Below, piece by piece: positions 55,604 through 63,955 of a DNA stretch of 64,000 nucleotides. This DNA is from an uncultured Faecalibacterium sp. (lineage in GTDB: Bacteria; Bacillota; Clostridia; Oscillospirales; Ruminococcaceae). Below the pieces are notes generated by a model. That model did no database searches, was not told the origin of the DNA, and worked only from the letters and a program-made list of their open reading frames with translations. Each line of letters starts with the position of its first letter. The stretch's first letter is position 1. Made by a program: the position numbers and the translations under genes. The stretch lies in NCBI GenBank assembly GCA_934547065.1, contig CAKTEF010000003.1:51664-115663 (forward strand), given 5' to 3'.

Positions 55604-56438
55604 ACAACGGCTGGCGGCCCTGCTGGTGGTGCTGACGCTTCTGCTTGGCTGTACGGCCCCGGCCTTTGCGGCAAAGTCCGAGTGGATCGACCTGGACCGG
55701 AGGGGCTCCATCAAGGTGTCGCTGTTTGATACCGAGACCGCTGCACCGGTGCCGGGCGGGGAACTGACCCTTTACCGCGTTGCCAGCGTCAAGCTGGACG
55801 ATGGCAACCTGAGCTTTGCCTACACCAACGGCTTTGAGGACTGCGGCATCGAGCTGGGAGACCTCTCGGAAAGTGAACTGGCCGTTCAGCTGGCAAAGCG
55901 CATCGCAGATACGGCCGAGTCCAAAACTGTGGAAGTCGGTTTCGCTGGCACGGCGGAGTTCACGGATCTGGAACTGGGTCTGTATCTGATCCGGCAGACC
56001 ACCCCGGCCACCGATTATGATCCCATCCAGCCGTTCCTTGTGTCGGTGCCCATGCAGGAAAACGGCCGCTACATCTATAACGTGGATGCTCTGCCCAAGG
56101 CGGGCACAGCCACCCACAACCCGCCGCCGGACACCCCGGACAAGCCGAAAGAACCCGAAAAACCCGAAACGCCGGAGACTCCGGACAACCCCAAAAACCC
56201 GAATGCGCCGGACCCCAACAACCCCGATGGCTGGGTGCTGGATGGCCGCCCGGATTCGGATCGGGCCAACCCGAATGCGCCGGACCCCAACAACCCCAAT
56301 GGCTGGGTGCTGGGAGCCCACGGCCTGCCCCAGACCGGCCAGCTGAACTGGCCGGTTCCGGTGCTGCTGGCCGCCGGCTGTGTGCTGATGGCAGTGGGCG
56401 GATTCCTGCGCAGAAAGGACTGCCGTCATGAAAGCTAA
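55590..56438 (+). CDS. Minor (basal) pilin, LPQTG-anchored
   Basis: 282 residues. Signal peptide ending AFA (about 28), one SpaA/CnaB-type domain (about 35-165), a Pro/Asn/Asp-rich stalk with a near-identical tandem repeat, then LPQTG (about 250) with a membrane helix and RRKD tail. The Pro-rich spacer and lone Cna domain fit a basal subunit that anchors the fibre to the wall. ATG 55590 follows AAGAGGTG inside the sortase end. It overlaps the next sortase. Confidence 0.85.
   Translation: MKRIKQRLAALLVVLTLLLGCTAPAFAAKSEWIDLDRRGSIKVSLFDTETAAPVPGGELTLYRVASVKLDDGNLSFAYTNGFEDCGIELGDLSESELAVQLAKRIADTAESKTVEVGFAGTAEFTDLELGLYLIRQTTPATDYDPIQPFLVSVPMQENGRYIYNVDALPKAGTATHNPPPDTPDKPKEPEKPETPETPDNPKNPNAPDPNNPDGWVLDGRPDSDRANPNAPDPNNPNGWVLGAHGLPQTGQLNWPVPVLLAAGCVLMAVGGFLRRKDCRHES
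56196..56313 (+). repeat. Tandem repeat in the minor pilin stalk
   Basis: Copies 56196-56241 and 56268-56313 (46 bases each) differ at one base and encode NPNAPDPNNP(D/N)GWVL. The period is 72 bases. Repeat number could vary between strains. Confidence 0.85.
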
Positions 56439-57045
56439 GCTGGGCACGCTGTGCATTGCGCTGGGGCTGGTGCTGGTGGCACTGGCCGCCGGGCTGTACG
56501 GCTACAACCGGTGGGACGCTTCCCGCGCGGCCCAGGCTTCGGACAAAGTGCTGGATGTCCTGGAACAGGAGCTGGATGCCCCGGTCCTGCCGCAGACCCC
56601 CGCCCAGGCACAGCCGGACCCCACAGAGCGCGAAATGACCACCACCGTGATCGACGGCTATGATTACATCGGCTATCTGTCCATCCCCTCGCTGGGGCTG
56701 GCCCTGCCCGTGATGGAGCAGTGGAGCTACGACGGGCTGAAGATCGCGCCGGGGCGGTACAGCGGCTCGCTGTTCACGGATGATCTGGTGATCGCCGGGC
56801 ACAACTACGCCCGCCATTTCAGCCCCATCAAGCGCCTGCCGGTGGGGGCCGAGGTGCAGTTTACGGATATGGACGGCACGGTGTGGGAGTACACCGTCTC
56901 GGCTGTGGAAGTGCTGCAGCCGGTCCAGGTGGAGGAAATGACCACCAAAACCGATCCCGACGATTGGGACCTGACCCTGTTCACCTGCACCACCGGCGGG
57001 CAGGCACGCTGTGCCGTGCGCTGCGTCCGCACCCAAAAATCATGA
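56428..57045 (+). CDS. Second sortase of the pilus operon
   Basis: 205 residues with one N-terminal membrane helix (about 7-26) and a Pro/Gln linker. Catalytic His125 (IAGHNYARHF) and Cys187 (LFTCTTGG), then Arg in ARCAVRCVR. It lacks the C-terminal helix of class C and is closest to class B/D-like housekeeping sortases; class cannot be fixed by eye. Recognition of the LPQTG of the minor pilin and anchoring of the fibre to peptidoglycan is the likely task. Confidence 0.87.
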   Translation: MKAKLGTLCIALGLVLVALAAGLYGYNRWDASRAAQASDKVLDVLEQELDAPVLPQTPAQAQPDPTEREMTTTVIDGYDYIGYLSIPSLGLALPVMEQWSYDGLKIAPGRYSGSLFTDDLVIAGHNYARHFSPIKRLPVGAEVQFTDMDGTVWEYTVSAVEVLQPVQVEEMTTKTDPDDWDLTLFTCTTGGQARCAVRCVRTQKS

Positions 57046-57058
57046 TCCATGCCACAAT

Positions 57059-57094
57059 GTACTCGCTTTCTGCACGGAAAGCGGGTATTTTGTT
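57059..57094 (+). terminator. Terminator of the pilus operon
   Basis: ACTCGCTTTC and GAAAGCGGGT arms followed by a T-rich run. Confidence 0.8.
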
Positions 57095-57121
57095 TTTATC
57101 CGGAACGGGAGGGGTGCATGG

Positions 57122-58120
57122 ATGGGCGGGTATCGTCAGATCGTGTTCGGGCTGGCCGGTGGGCTGGCCCTGTTTTTGTTTGGCATGGAGCAACTATGCG
57201 GGGCACTGCGGCGGGCGGCGGGGGAGCGGATGCGGCGGCTGCTCCAATGCCTGACCCGCACACCGCTTTCCGGGGCGCTGGCGGGGATGCTGGTCACGGC
57301 TGTGCTCCAAAGCAGTTCTGCCGCCACCGTAATGGTCATCGGCTTTGTGGGGGCCGGGCTGATGGAGCTGCCGCAGGCTGTGGCCGTGATCTTTGGGGCC
57401 AACATCGGCACCACCGTTACGGCCCAGCTGATCGCGTTCCGGCTGGAGGATTGGGTGTGTCCCATCCTGTTTGCGGGGTTCTGGCTCTGGTTTCTGGCCC
57501 GCACGCCCCGCCTGCGGGAAGCCGGGCTGGCGGTGTTCGGGTTCGGGCTGCTGTTCGACGGCATCACGGTCATGTCGGGGGCGATGGCCCCGCTGGCGCA
57601 AAGCCCGCTGTTCCTGCGCTGGATGGAGCAGGTGCGGCAGGCCCCGGTGCTGGGGCTGCTGCTGGGCACCGGCATGACGCTGTTGGTGCAAAGCAGCTCG
57701 GCCACCATTGCGGTGCTGCAAAACGCGGCCCAGCAGGCCGGGCCGGATGGCGTTTCCAGCATTCTGGGGCTGCGGGGTGCGCTGCCCATTCTGCTGGGCG
57801 ATAATGTGGGCACCACCATCACGGCGGTGCTGGCGGCCCTGGGCCAGCCGCTTCAGGCCAGGCGGGCGGCGGCTGCCCACTGCTGCTTCAACCTGACGGG
57901 CAGCGCGGCGCTGCTGCTGGTGCTGCCCTGGTTTGCAAAGCTGGTGGAGGCGGTCTCGCCCAAAGGGCCGGAGCTTGCGGTGATCGCGCGGCAGATCGCC
58001 AACGCCCACACTCTGTTCAACCTGCTGTGTACGCTGGTGTGGCTGCCGCTGATGCCATGGATGGTCCGTCTGGTCACGGTGCTGGTGCCGGAGCGGCCTA
58101 AAACGCTGACCCAGCGCTGA
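57122..58120 (+). CDS. Na/Pi cotransporter family protein (short form)
   Basis: 332 residues, eight or nine membrane helices. Two inverted-repeat QSSSA motifs (LQSSSAATVM about 63 and VQSSSATIAVL about 188) with GANIGTTVT and GDNVGTTIT are the NaPi-II signature. The C-terminal PhoU-like domain of the usual 550-residue bacterial form is missing. ATG 57122 follows GGGAGGGG. It imports or balances phosphate with sodium. Confidence 0.9.
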   Translation: MGGYRQIVFGLAGGLALFLFGMEQLCGALRRAAGERMRRLLQCLTRTPLSGALAGMLVTAVLQSSSAATVMVIGFVGAGLMELPQAVAVIFGANIGTTVTAQLIAFRLEDWVCPILFAGFWLWFLARTPRLREAGLAVFGFGLLFDGITVMSGAMAPLAQSPLFLRWMEQVRQAPVLGLLLGTGMTLLVQSSSATIAVLQNAAQQAGPDGVSSILGLRGALPILLGDNVGTTITAVLAALGQPLQARRAAAAHCCFNLTGSAALLLVLPWFAKLVEAVSPKGPELAVIARQIANAHTLFNLLCTLVWLPLMPWMVRLVTVLVPERPKTLTQR

Positions 58121-58140
58121 AAAAAGCAAAATCAGCAAAA

Positions 58141-58180
58141 TGCCCCTGCATCCTGCCGGAAACGGCGGCGTGCAGGGGCA
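58141..58180. terminator. Hairpin between convergent genes
   Basis: TGCCCCTGCA and TGCAGGGGCA arms; weak T runs on both sides. Confidence 0.6.
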
Positions 58181-58195
58181 TTGCTGCATCCGGGG

Positions 58196-60154
58196 TCAGG
58201 CTGCGTCGATCAGCTCCTCCGGATCCTCGATGGCTTCTTCAATGATCTCGTCCGTTTGCGGTGCATCCGCGGCTTCCGGTTTCAGCAGGCGCTCCAGCAG
58301 GTCACGCAGGCTCAGCAGCTCCTCGTCGGTCTTGGCGTTCTGTGCCAGAAGCGAGCGGACCATGTCGGGTTTGTCGGTGATCAGATCATCCACGCCCAGT
58401 TCCAGCATGTGGGAGGCATCGGATTCGCGGTCGATGGTCCAGGCGGAAACCGTCTTGCCCCGCAGATGGACGGCGTTGACCATGCCGGAGGTGATGAACG
58501 TGTTCTCCACGCTGAAAAAGTCCGCAGCGGGCAGGTCATAGTAATTGCCGACACCCAGCGCCAGGATATAGCCGGTCGGGATGTCCGGGGCCAGTTCCTT
58601 GACTTTGCACAGGCACTCGTAGCTCTGGGAGGTGATGACGCAATTGGACGCGTCAAAGCCATATTGGCGCAGCAGGCGCACCGTCTCGGCTTCCAGGGCG
58701 GGGGTGGCAGAGCTTGGCTTGATCTCCACGTTCAGACCGATCCGCCCCTGGCAGAGCCAGAGTACTTCCTCCAAGGTGGGGATGCGGGTGCCGGTGAAGC
58801 GGCTGCTGAACCAGCTGCCGGCATCCAGCTGCTTGATCTGGGCCAGCGTCAGGTCGTAGACTTTTGCATTTTTGCCGGTGCAGCGCTTCAAATTGGTGTC
58901 GTGGGTCACAACAGGGATGCCGTCCTTACTCATCTGGACATCCAGCTCGATCCGGTCGCCGCCCTTGAGGATGGCCGAGCGGAATGCGGGGATGGTGTTC
59001 TCCGGGGCCACGGTGCAGTCGCCCCGGTGGAACGTGACCAAAGGCGTGATGCCGCCCACCGCCGTCAGCAGGGCATCGCCCTCCGGCAGGCGGAACAGAT
59101 ACCAGGCGGAAAGGCAGCTGACCAGCGTCACCCCGCAGACCATGCCTGCCAGCAGCAGGCGGCCGCCGGAGCGCCAGCGCCTGCCCGGAGGAACAGATTC
59201 CGGTTCCCGATCGGTGGTGCGGTCATACAACAGGCCGATCAGGGTGCATTGGGCTGTGATGATCCGGCACTCCAGCAAAAAGCCGAGGGACGGCAGCTCC
59301 ACGGTGAGCATGGCGCGGGAGAACAGCAGCATGGCGCGGGTGCTTTGCAGCCCGATCAGGGCGGCAGCCCCCTCCAACAGCGCATACGCGGCCAGGTACC
59401 ACAGGGCTGCCCGGAGCAGGACCCCGATATTCCACCGCACCAGGAGCGCTGCCAGCCGGAAGAACCGTTGGCGTACCCACGCCATGCTCCGGCGGACCGC
59501 CGGGCCGAAATCCTTGCGCTCTACCGTGAAAAGCGGCAGTACCAGCACCCAGCAGACCGTCAGAGCGATGGCGGCGGCAAAGATCAGCAGATACAGTGCA
59601 AGGTACGCGGGCTTTGCCCGGATCACGCCCAGAAGGTATTCCGGCACCGCCAGCTGGGTGATATAGTTGGAGGTGACGAACGGGTCTGTGAACGGGATCA
59701 GAACGGCGCAGTAGAACAGCACCGGCCAGTTCCTGGGCAGTACGGCGTGGCGGATATCGGCCAGCGCGTGGAAAAACAGCGGCCGCATCCGGATCTTCTC
59801 GCCCCGGCGGGCCAGGTCGATGCCGTGCAGCACCAGCGAAAACTCGTACAGGGTCCAGAACGCCGCAAGCACCGCAATGAGCACGATGCCGCCCAGGATG
59901 GTGGGGGAAGTGAAGATCTGGTGGGCGTTGTTGTTGGTCAGATAGTTGACCGGCGAGAACCGCAGTGTCAGCCCCCAGATGCCGTGCATCGCGGGGATGA
60001 ACACGAGATTCGTCAGGATCTTATAGAGCAGAACCGCTGCAAGGATGGCCGTTTCGGCCCGGTGCAGCAGGGCGCGCCCCTGGCTGCGGATGCTGCGGTA
60101 GGTTTTGCGGGCCTGATGCAGCGCGGAAAAGGAAATATTCAATTTGGATTCCAC
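58196..60154 (-). CDS. Membrane-anchored glycerophosphodiester phosphodiesterase
   Basis: 652 residues. The first 360 residues hold about eight membrane helices of the GDPD membrane domain; the catalytic domain follows with FHRGDCTVAPENTIPAF (about 372, active-site His and Arg), ELDVQMSKDGIPVVTHD with the metal ligands, and NVEIKP. An acidic C-terminal tail ends the protein. It cleaves glycerophosphodiesters or lipoteichoic acid glycerophosphate outside the membrane. A TATACT (60212-60207, minus) gives a plausible -10. Confidence 0.9.
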   Translation of the reverse strand: MESKLNISFSALHQARKTYRSIRSQGRALLHRAETAILAAVLLYKILTNLVFIPAMHGIWGLTLRFSPVNYLTNNNAHQIFTSPTILGGIVLIAVLAAFWTLYEFSLVLHGIDLARRGEKIRMRPLFFHALADIRHAVLPRNWPVLFYCAVLIPFTDPFVTSNYITQLAVPEYLLGVIRAKPAYLALYLLIFAAAIALTVCWVLVLPLFTVERKDFGPAVRRSMAWVRQRFFRLAALLVRWNIGVLLRAALWYLAAYALLEGAAALIGLQSTRAMLLFSRAMLTVELPSLGFLLECRIITAQCTLIGLLYDRTTDREPESVPPGRRWRSGGRLLLAGMVCGVTLVSCLSAWYLFRLPEGDALLTAVGGITPLVTFHRGDCTVAPENTIPAFRSAILKGGDRIELDVQMSKDGIPVVTHDTNLKRCTGKNAKVYDLTLAQIKQLDAGSWFSSRFTGTRIPTLEEVLWLCQGRIGLNVEIKPSSATPALEAETVRLLRQYGFDASNCVITSQSYECLCKVKELAPDIPTGYILALGVGNYYDLPAADFFSVENTFITSGMVNAVHLRGKTVSAWTIDRESDASHMLELGVDDLITDKPDMVRSLLAQNAKTDEELLSLRDLLERLLKPEAADAPQTDEIIEEAIEDPEELIDAA

Positions 60155-60325
60155 CTCGTTTTGGAATTCCTGTCAGATACGGGAACGTTCCGTCTTATCA
60201 GAGTAAAGTATAGCACAAATTGTCCTAAAATAAAATCTTCCGGAAAAAAGCGCTGCCCGCAGCGAGGGTGGCCATGAACGGAGGATCTATGGTAGAATCA
60301 AAGCAGAAAATGGGGAGGAACCCTT

Positions 60326-60466
60326 ATGACCGTTCCGGAGCGGCTGAAACGCGCAAAACCTTATGATACTGGCGGTCCCGGCGGCGATTGCCGGGGCGTA
60401 CGCTGTCACCCTGGAAAAGTTGCGGAAGAAACAAGGCAAGCCTGCCTGTCCGTGCTCATACAGTAG
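60326..60466 (+). CDS. Possible small ORF upstream of sigK
   Basis: 46 codons with a strong GGGGAGGAA 6-14 bases before the ATG. The product is basic and Gly/Cys-containing with no recognisable family. Another frame from 60363 gives a hydrophobic start resembling small Cys-ended membrane peptides, so a frameshifted small gene is possible. Confidence 0.3.
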   Translation: MTVPERLKRAKPYDTGGPGGDCRGVRCHPGKVAEETRQACLSVLIQ

Positions 60467-60483
60467 CACCAGGGGGTGTTGTG

Positions 60484-60825
60484 ATGCTGTTATCCTTGCT
60501 GCAATTCTTTGCCACAAAGTTTCTGGTGCTGGCGCTGCATCTGGAAGCCGGAAGCTTCCCAAAGCCGCTGAACGCGCGGGAGGAGATCGAAACATTTGCG
60601 GCCCTGCGGGCCGGGGACCGGAGCGCGCGGGAAAAGCTGATCCGCCACAATTTGCGCCTGGTGGCACATGTGGCAAAAAAATACTACGCCCAGCCTACCG
60701 AACAGGAGGACCTGATCTCCATTGGGACCATCGGGCTGATGAAAGCGGTCGATACCTTTGATACGACCCGCAAAGCCCGCTTTTCAACCTACGCCAGCCG
60801 CTGTATTGAAAATGCGATCCTCACC
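60484..60825 (+). pseudogene. sigK: 5' part of RNA polymerase sigma-K factor gene, interrupted
   Basis: About 112 residues resemble mother-cell sigma-K: hydrophobic start LLSLLQFFATKFLVLALHL, FPKPLNAREE, LIRHNLRLVAHVAKKYY (sigma-K LRLVAHIVKKF, not the sigma-E LRLVVYIARKF), DLISIGTIGLMKAVDTF and TYASRCIENAIL. Similarity stops there, within region 2, and the frame runs on to a stop at 60936 with unrelated residues. Regions 3 and 4, needed for -35 recognition, are missing. ATG 60484 follows AGGGGG. The break coincides with the recombinase element, as in Bacillus where spoIVCB is the 5' sigK half. Confidence 0.85.
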
Positions 60826-62571
60826 CGAACGAACGCCGGACGGAGGAGCGGAACCATCTCCACCGCCCTCGGGGGCGTTCTCGTCCTTTTCCGGGTCTAC
60901 CGGGAAAGTGGTCCAGTCGATTTCATCCTCCGGTGAGCCGAAGAACACCACATGCGCTGCCTTGCCGTCCCACACCACCTTGCGCACCACGGTGCGGATG
61001 GCAGCGCGTTTCTGGGTCACGGTCATATCGTCGATGCTGTCGTGGAACACGGCCAGCAGCTGCCGCAGCAGGTCGAATTCCATCCCTGCCAGAACGCCTT
61101 CGTCTGTAAGGCGTTCCAACTCCTGGATGCGGGAGCTCAGGGCGGCATCCTGACCGTTCAGTTCCTCGATGCGTTTTTTCAGGTGGACGGCGGCGGTACG
61201 GTCGCCGAAATCTGCCAGCGAATCAATCAGAGCGGTGATCTTCCGCTGCGTCTCCGCTTGCTCCTTGCGCAGGGCAGAAAGCTTGGTCTCACACTCGGAG
61301 CGGTTGCCCGCATGGGCGGACCGTGCCTTTTCCAACTGCTTTATAAAGTCGCTGGAATGGTCGGCAAGATGCTTGACCTGTTCACAGATGGCGGCATCCA
61401 ACAGATTGCCATTGGCATTGGGGACGCTGCAAAGCTCCCGGCGGCTGCGCTCCTTCAGCTTGCACAGATAGGGGAAAACCACCTGCCCGTCGGCAGTTTT
61501 GCGCCCGGTGACCTTGGGGTACATCCGGCTGCCGCAGGAGCACCACAGCAGACCGGTGAGCAGCGCCTCGTTGCCGCGGGATGCGTGGTAGGCCTTGGAT
61601 TTGTTCCGCTCCAGCGATTCCTGCACCCGGATCCACCGGTTGGAGGAAATGATGCCGGGGTGTTCGCCCACCGAAACGATCCACTCGTTGATGGGGTTGT
61701 AGACGGTGGCACGACCCTTTTCCTGATCGCTGCGGTTGTAGGCAAGCACGCCCCGCACACCGTCAAAATCGGACTCCGGGGAGAACAGCTCTGCTTCGTT
61801 GTCCACAAAATACTGATAGGCATCCTTGTCCGCAATCAGGTAGACGGGATTCTGCAAAATAGACTTGATGGAAAACCGGGTAAACGAACGCCCGGTTTTT
61901 GTTTGGATGCCCTGCCGCAGCAGCTCGGTCTCGGTCATGGTCAGGGAATCGTACTGCTCGTAAAGATCGAAAATTTTGTAGATGATCTCTGCCTCATCCG
62001 GCAGCAGCTTGAGCTTGCAGGCCTTTTTGGTCTTGCCGTCCACCGTGATGCTCTTGACGCTCTCGGAAGCATAGCCCGTGGGGGTCGTGCCGCCCAGCCA
62101 GCGCCCGGTCTTTGCCAATTCGTGCATGTTGTCCCGGATACGCTCTGCGATGGTCTCACGTTCCAGCTGACTGAACACCGATGCGATGTACATCATCGCG
62201 CGGCCCATGGGGCTGGACGTGTCAAAACTTTCACGGATGGACACAAAGTCGATGCCCAGCCGTCCCAGTTCTTCAATCAGGCTGGAAAAGTCGCTGATGT
62301 TGCGGCTGATGCGGTCCAGACGGTAGACCACAATGGCCTTGAATTTCCGGTCCTTGGCCGCAGTCATCATCTTTTTGAAGTCCGGGCGGTTCAGGTTGCC
62401 GCCGGAAAAGCCCTCGTCCTCAAAGACAACGGCATGTTCCGCGGCGGCATCTCCGTAGTGGGTGCGGATATATTCGCGGCAGAGGTCGATCTGATTTCCG
62501 ATACTTTCGCCCTTGCCGGTATAGCGGGATTTGCGGGAATAGATGGCAATGGTGTCGGCAGTTTTGGCCAT
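60784..62571 (-). CDS. Large serine recombinase (SpoIVCA-like)
   Basis: 595 residues. Resolvase domain at the N-terminus: IAIYSRKS with the catalytic Ser, VYRLDRISRN and MGRAMMYIASVFSQLERETI. A recombinase domain (about 165-280), a zinc ribbon (GLLWCSCGSRM ... YLCKL ... LCSV), a coiled coil (about 400-460) and a helical end follow. Such enzymes integrate or excise elements at specific att sites. ATG 62571 follows AGGAAAGGAG. The last 12-13 residues (DRIFNTAAGVG) are read antisense through the sigK fragment, so the natural C-terminus probably differs on the excised circle. Confidence 0.93.
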   Translation of the reverse strand: MAKTADTIAIYSRKSRYTGKGESIGNQIDLCREYIRTHYGDAAAEHAVVFEDEGFSGGNLNRPDFKKMMTAAKDRKFKAIVVYRLDRISRNISDFSSLIEELGRLGIDFVSIRESFDTSSPMGRAMMYIASVFSQLERETIAERIRDNMHELAKTGRWLGGTTPTGYASESVKSITVDGKTKKACKLKLLPDEAEIIYKIFDLYEQYDSLTMTETELLRQGIQTKTGRSFTRFSIKSILQNPVYLIADKDAYQYFVDNEAELFSPESDFDGVRGVLAYNRSDQEKGRATVYNPINEWIVSVGEHPGIISSNRWIRVQESLERNKSKAYHASRGNEALLTGLLWCSCGSRMYPKVTGRKTADGQVVFPYLCKLKERSRRELCSVPNANGNLLDAAICEQVKHLADHSSDFIKQLEKARSAHAGNRSECETKLSALRKEQAETQRKITALIDSLADFGDRTAAVHLKKRIEELNGQDAALSSRIQELERLTDEGVLAGMEFDLLRQLLAVFHDSIDDMTVTQKRAAIRTVVRKVVWDGKAAHVVFFGSPEDEIDWTTFPVDPEKDENAPEGGGDGSAPPSGVRSGEDRIFNTAAGVG

Positions 62572-62613
62572 GAGATACTCCTTTCCTGTTGTCCGGTGGC
62601 CGTAGATGCGGCT

Positions 62614-62642
62614 ATTGTAGCATGGCAGGCCATCTTTGTAAA
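62614..62642 (-). promoter_or_regulatory. Promoter of the recombinase
   Basis: Minus strand TTTACA (62642-62637), 17-base spacer, TACAAT (62619-62614). Confidence 0.6.
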
Positions 62643-62730
62643 GAAAAATAACGATAGTCATACATATTTCATCATACTACGAACGGAGGTGTCAAGGATG
62701 TGACAAGGCAGAACAAGCGAGGAAGTCAGG

Positions 62731-62893
62731 ATGTTTGACTATTTCTATGGGCAGTCGGGCGAGATGTTCTCGTATTTCCGGGTGCCCAAAATTTTATTCC
62801 GGGACATACGATTCAAAGACTTGTCCACCGATGCAAAGACCCTGTACGGTATCCTGCTGGACCGCATGGGACTATCCGCTAAAAACGGCTGGT
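62731..62893 (+). pseudogene. Truncated RepA N-terminal-type replication initiator
   Basis: The first 54 residues, including YFRVPKILFRD, RFKDLSTDAKTLYGILLDRM and SAKNGW, are the RepA-N domain of plasmid and conjugative-element initiators, which normally continues with a winged-helix region. Here similarity stops abruptly near 62893 and the frame continues to 63093 through scar sequence and a terminator. GAGGAAG lies before the ATG. Remnant of a mobile element. Confidence 0.8.
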
Positions 62894-62975
62894 TAGGGTC
62901 AGCTGTTGATATATGCCGCCCTTTCCTGTATACTGTTCTTGTTGTAGTTGCTTTTTCACAATCTCAGCTTACAAC

Positions 62976-63022
62976 AAAAAATGAGATAGGCAACCCCTTT
63001 TGGGAAAGTCTATCTCATTTTT
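62976..63022. terminator. Strong bidirectional terminator in the scar region
   Basis: AAAAATGAGATAG and CTATCTCATTTTT form a 13-base stem with A and T runs. It serves as the end of the AraC gene and lies inside the sequence that follows the truncated repA. Confidence 0.85.
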
Positions 63023-63056
63023 TTCGTGGGGGCTATTTTGCAACAGCATCTATGAT

Positions 63057-63887
63057 TTATCCCCGTGCATCCTGCCGGGTGGTGCTGAAATAGGCCTTGG
63101 GGGTCATGCCGTACTCCTTTTTGAAGGCGCGGAAAAAGTGGTTGTAGCCCCCAAAGCCGCTTGTTTTGTAGACCTCGGTGATGGGCAGCCCCTGCTCGAT
63201 CAGGGTGCAGCAGCGGTCCAGCCGGGCTTTTACGATGTAGCGGTGCACCGTCTGCCCGGTCTGCCGCTTGAACTCCCGGGCGATATGCTCCCGGGAAACA
63301 AAAAATTCCTTTTCCAGCCGTTCCAGTGTCAGCTCCTCGGTGAGGTGGGCCTGGATAAAAAGGAACACCTCGTCCAGCATCAGGTGGTGGCGGCTGACCG
63401 ATGCGGTGTGGAACTCCGCATGGATGCAGGCACGCAGCGCCAGCACCACAAACATTTGCAAAATACCGTGCTCGAACACCGCTGCACCGAACTGGGTGCG
63501 CTCCTGCGGGAGCATCAGCAGCTTCCGGGCAAGGTTTTTCAACAGCATATAGATCTGGCTGTCCGGGCGGACGGCTACCTGATGGAACGGCACCACGTTG
63601 AAGCTCTTTTCCAGGTCGGTGTCCGCATCCGATAAAAGCGCCAGCGCCTCCGGGGAGAGCTGTACCCGGATAAGCTCCAGCGGGCCGTATGCACCGGGGT
63701 ATTCCAGCCTGCCGCCCTGACCGGGCTTGAAGATGATCAGGTTCTGCTGCTGGGCGGGCAGCACCACATCGGGGCAGCGGAACACGCCGCTGCCCCGCAT
63801 GACCAGAAACAAATCATAATACGCGCCGGAATAAAATTCCCGGATGGCGCTCTGCTCAAAAAAATAGCGCTTGGCTGTATAATTCAC
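63057..63887 (-). CDS. AraC-family transcriptional regulator
   Basis: 276 residues. An N-terminal cupin-like sensing domain (about 1-140) is followed by two helix-turn-helix motifs in the last 100 residues (LEKEFFVSREHIAREFKRQ and ITEVYKTSGFGGYNHFFRAFKKEYGMTPKAY split between them). Such regulators usually control carbohydrate use. I chose GTG 63887, 6 bases after GGAGGAG; ATG 63902 lies within that site and lacks its own. Target genes would lie upstream, beyond the window end. Confidence 0.85.
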   Translation of the reverse strand: MNYTAKRYFFEQSAIREFYSGAYYDLFLVMRGSGVFRCPDVVLPAQQQNLIIFKPGQGGRLEYPGAYGPLELIRVQLSPEALALLSDADTDLEKSFNVVPFHQVAVRPDSQIYMLLKNLARKLLMLPQERTQFGAAVFEHGILQMFVVLALRACIHAEFHTASVSRHHLMLDEVFLFIQAHLTEELTLERLEKEFFVSREHIAREFKRQTGQTVHRYIVKARLDRCCTLIEQGLPITEVYKTSGFGGYNHFFRAFKKEYGMTPKAYFSTTRQDARG

Positions 63888-63917
63888 CAAAAACTCCTCC
63901 ATGAAACTGTCAGATGC

Positions 63918-63955
63918 AACAGTTTGTTGTACACAACAGAAAAGTACAACTGTTA
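63918..63955. promoter_or_regulatory. Palindromic sequence upstream of the AraC gene
   Basis: AACAGTTTGTTGTAC (63918-63932) and GTACAACTGTT (63944-63954) are inverted. A TATAAC -10-like box on the minus strand overlaps the right end. Candidate operator for autoregulation. Confidence 0.4.

Larger units (their letters stand above)
60811..62893. mobile_element. Skin-like element inserted in sigK (left end and recombinase)
   Basis: The left boundary is where sigK similarity ends (60811-60825, around AATGCGATCC). The recombinase lies convergent to sigK right at the junction. The right boundary and the 3' part of sigK are not in the window; the given end is only the limit of recognisable element genes. 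Confidence 0.7.

Noticed and set aside
60363-60761. 132-codon frame overlapping the sigK start
   Set aside because: Only the first 35 codons look protein-like; the rest is sigK read out of frame.
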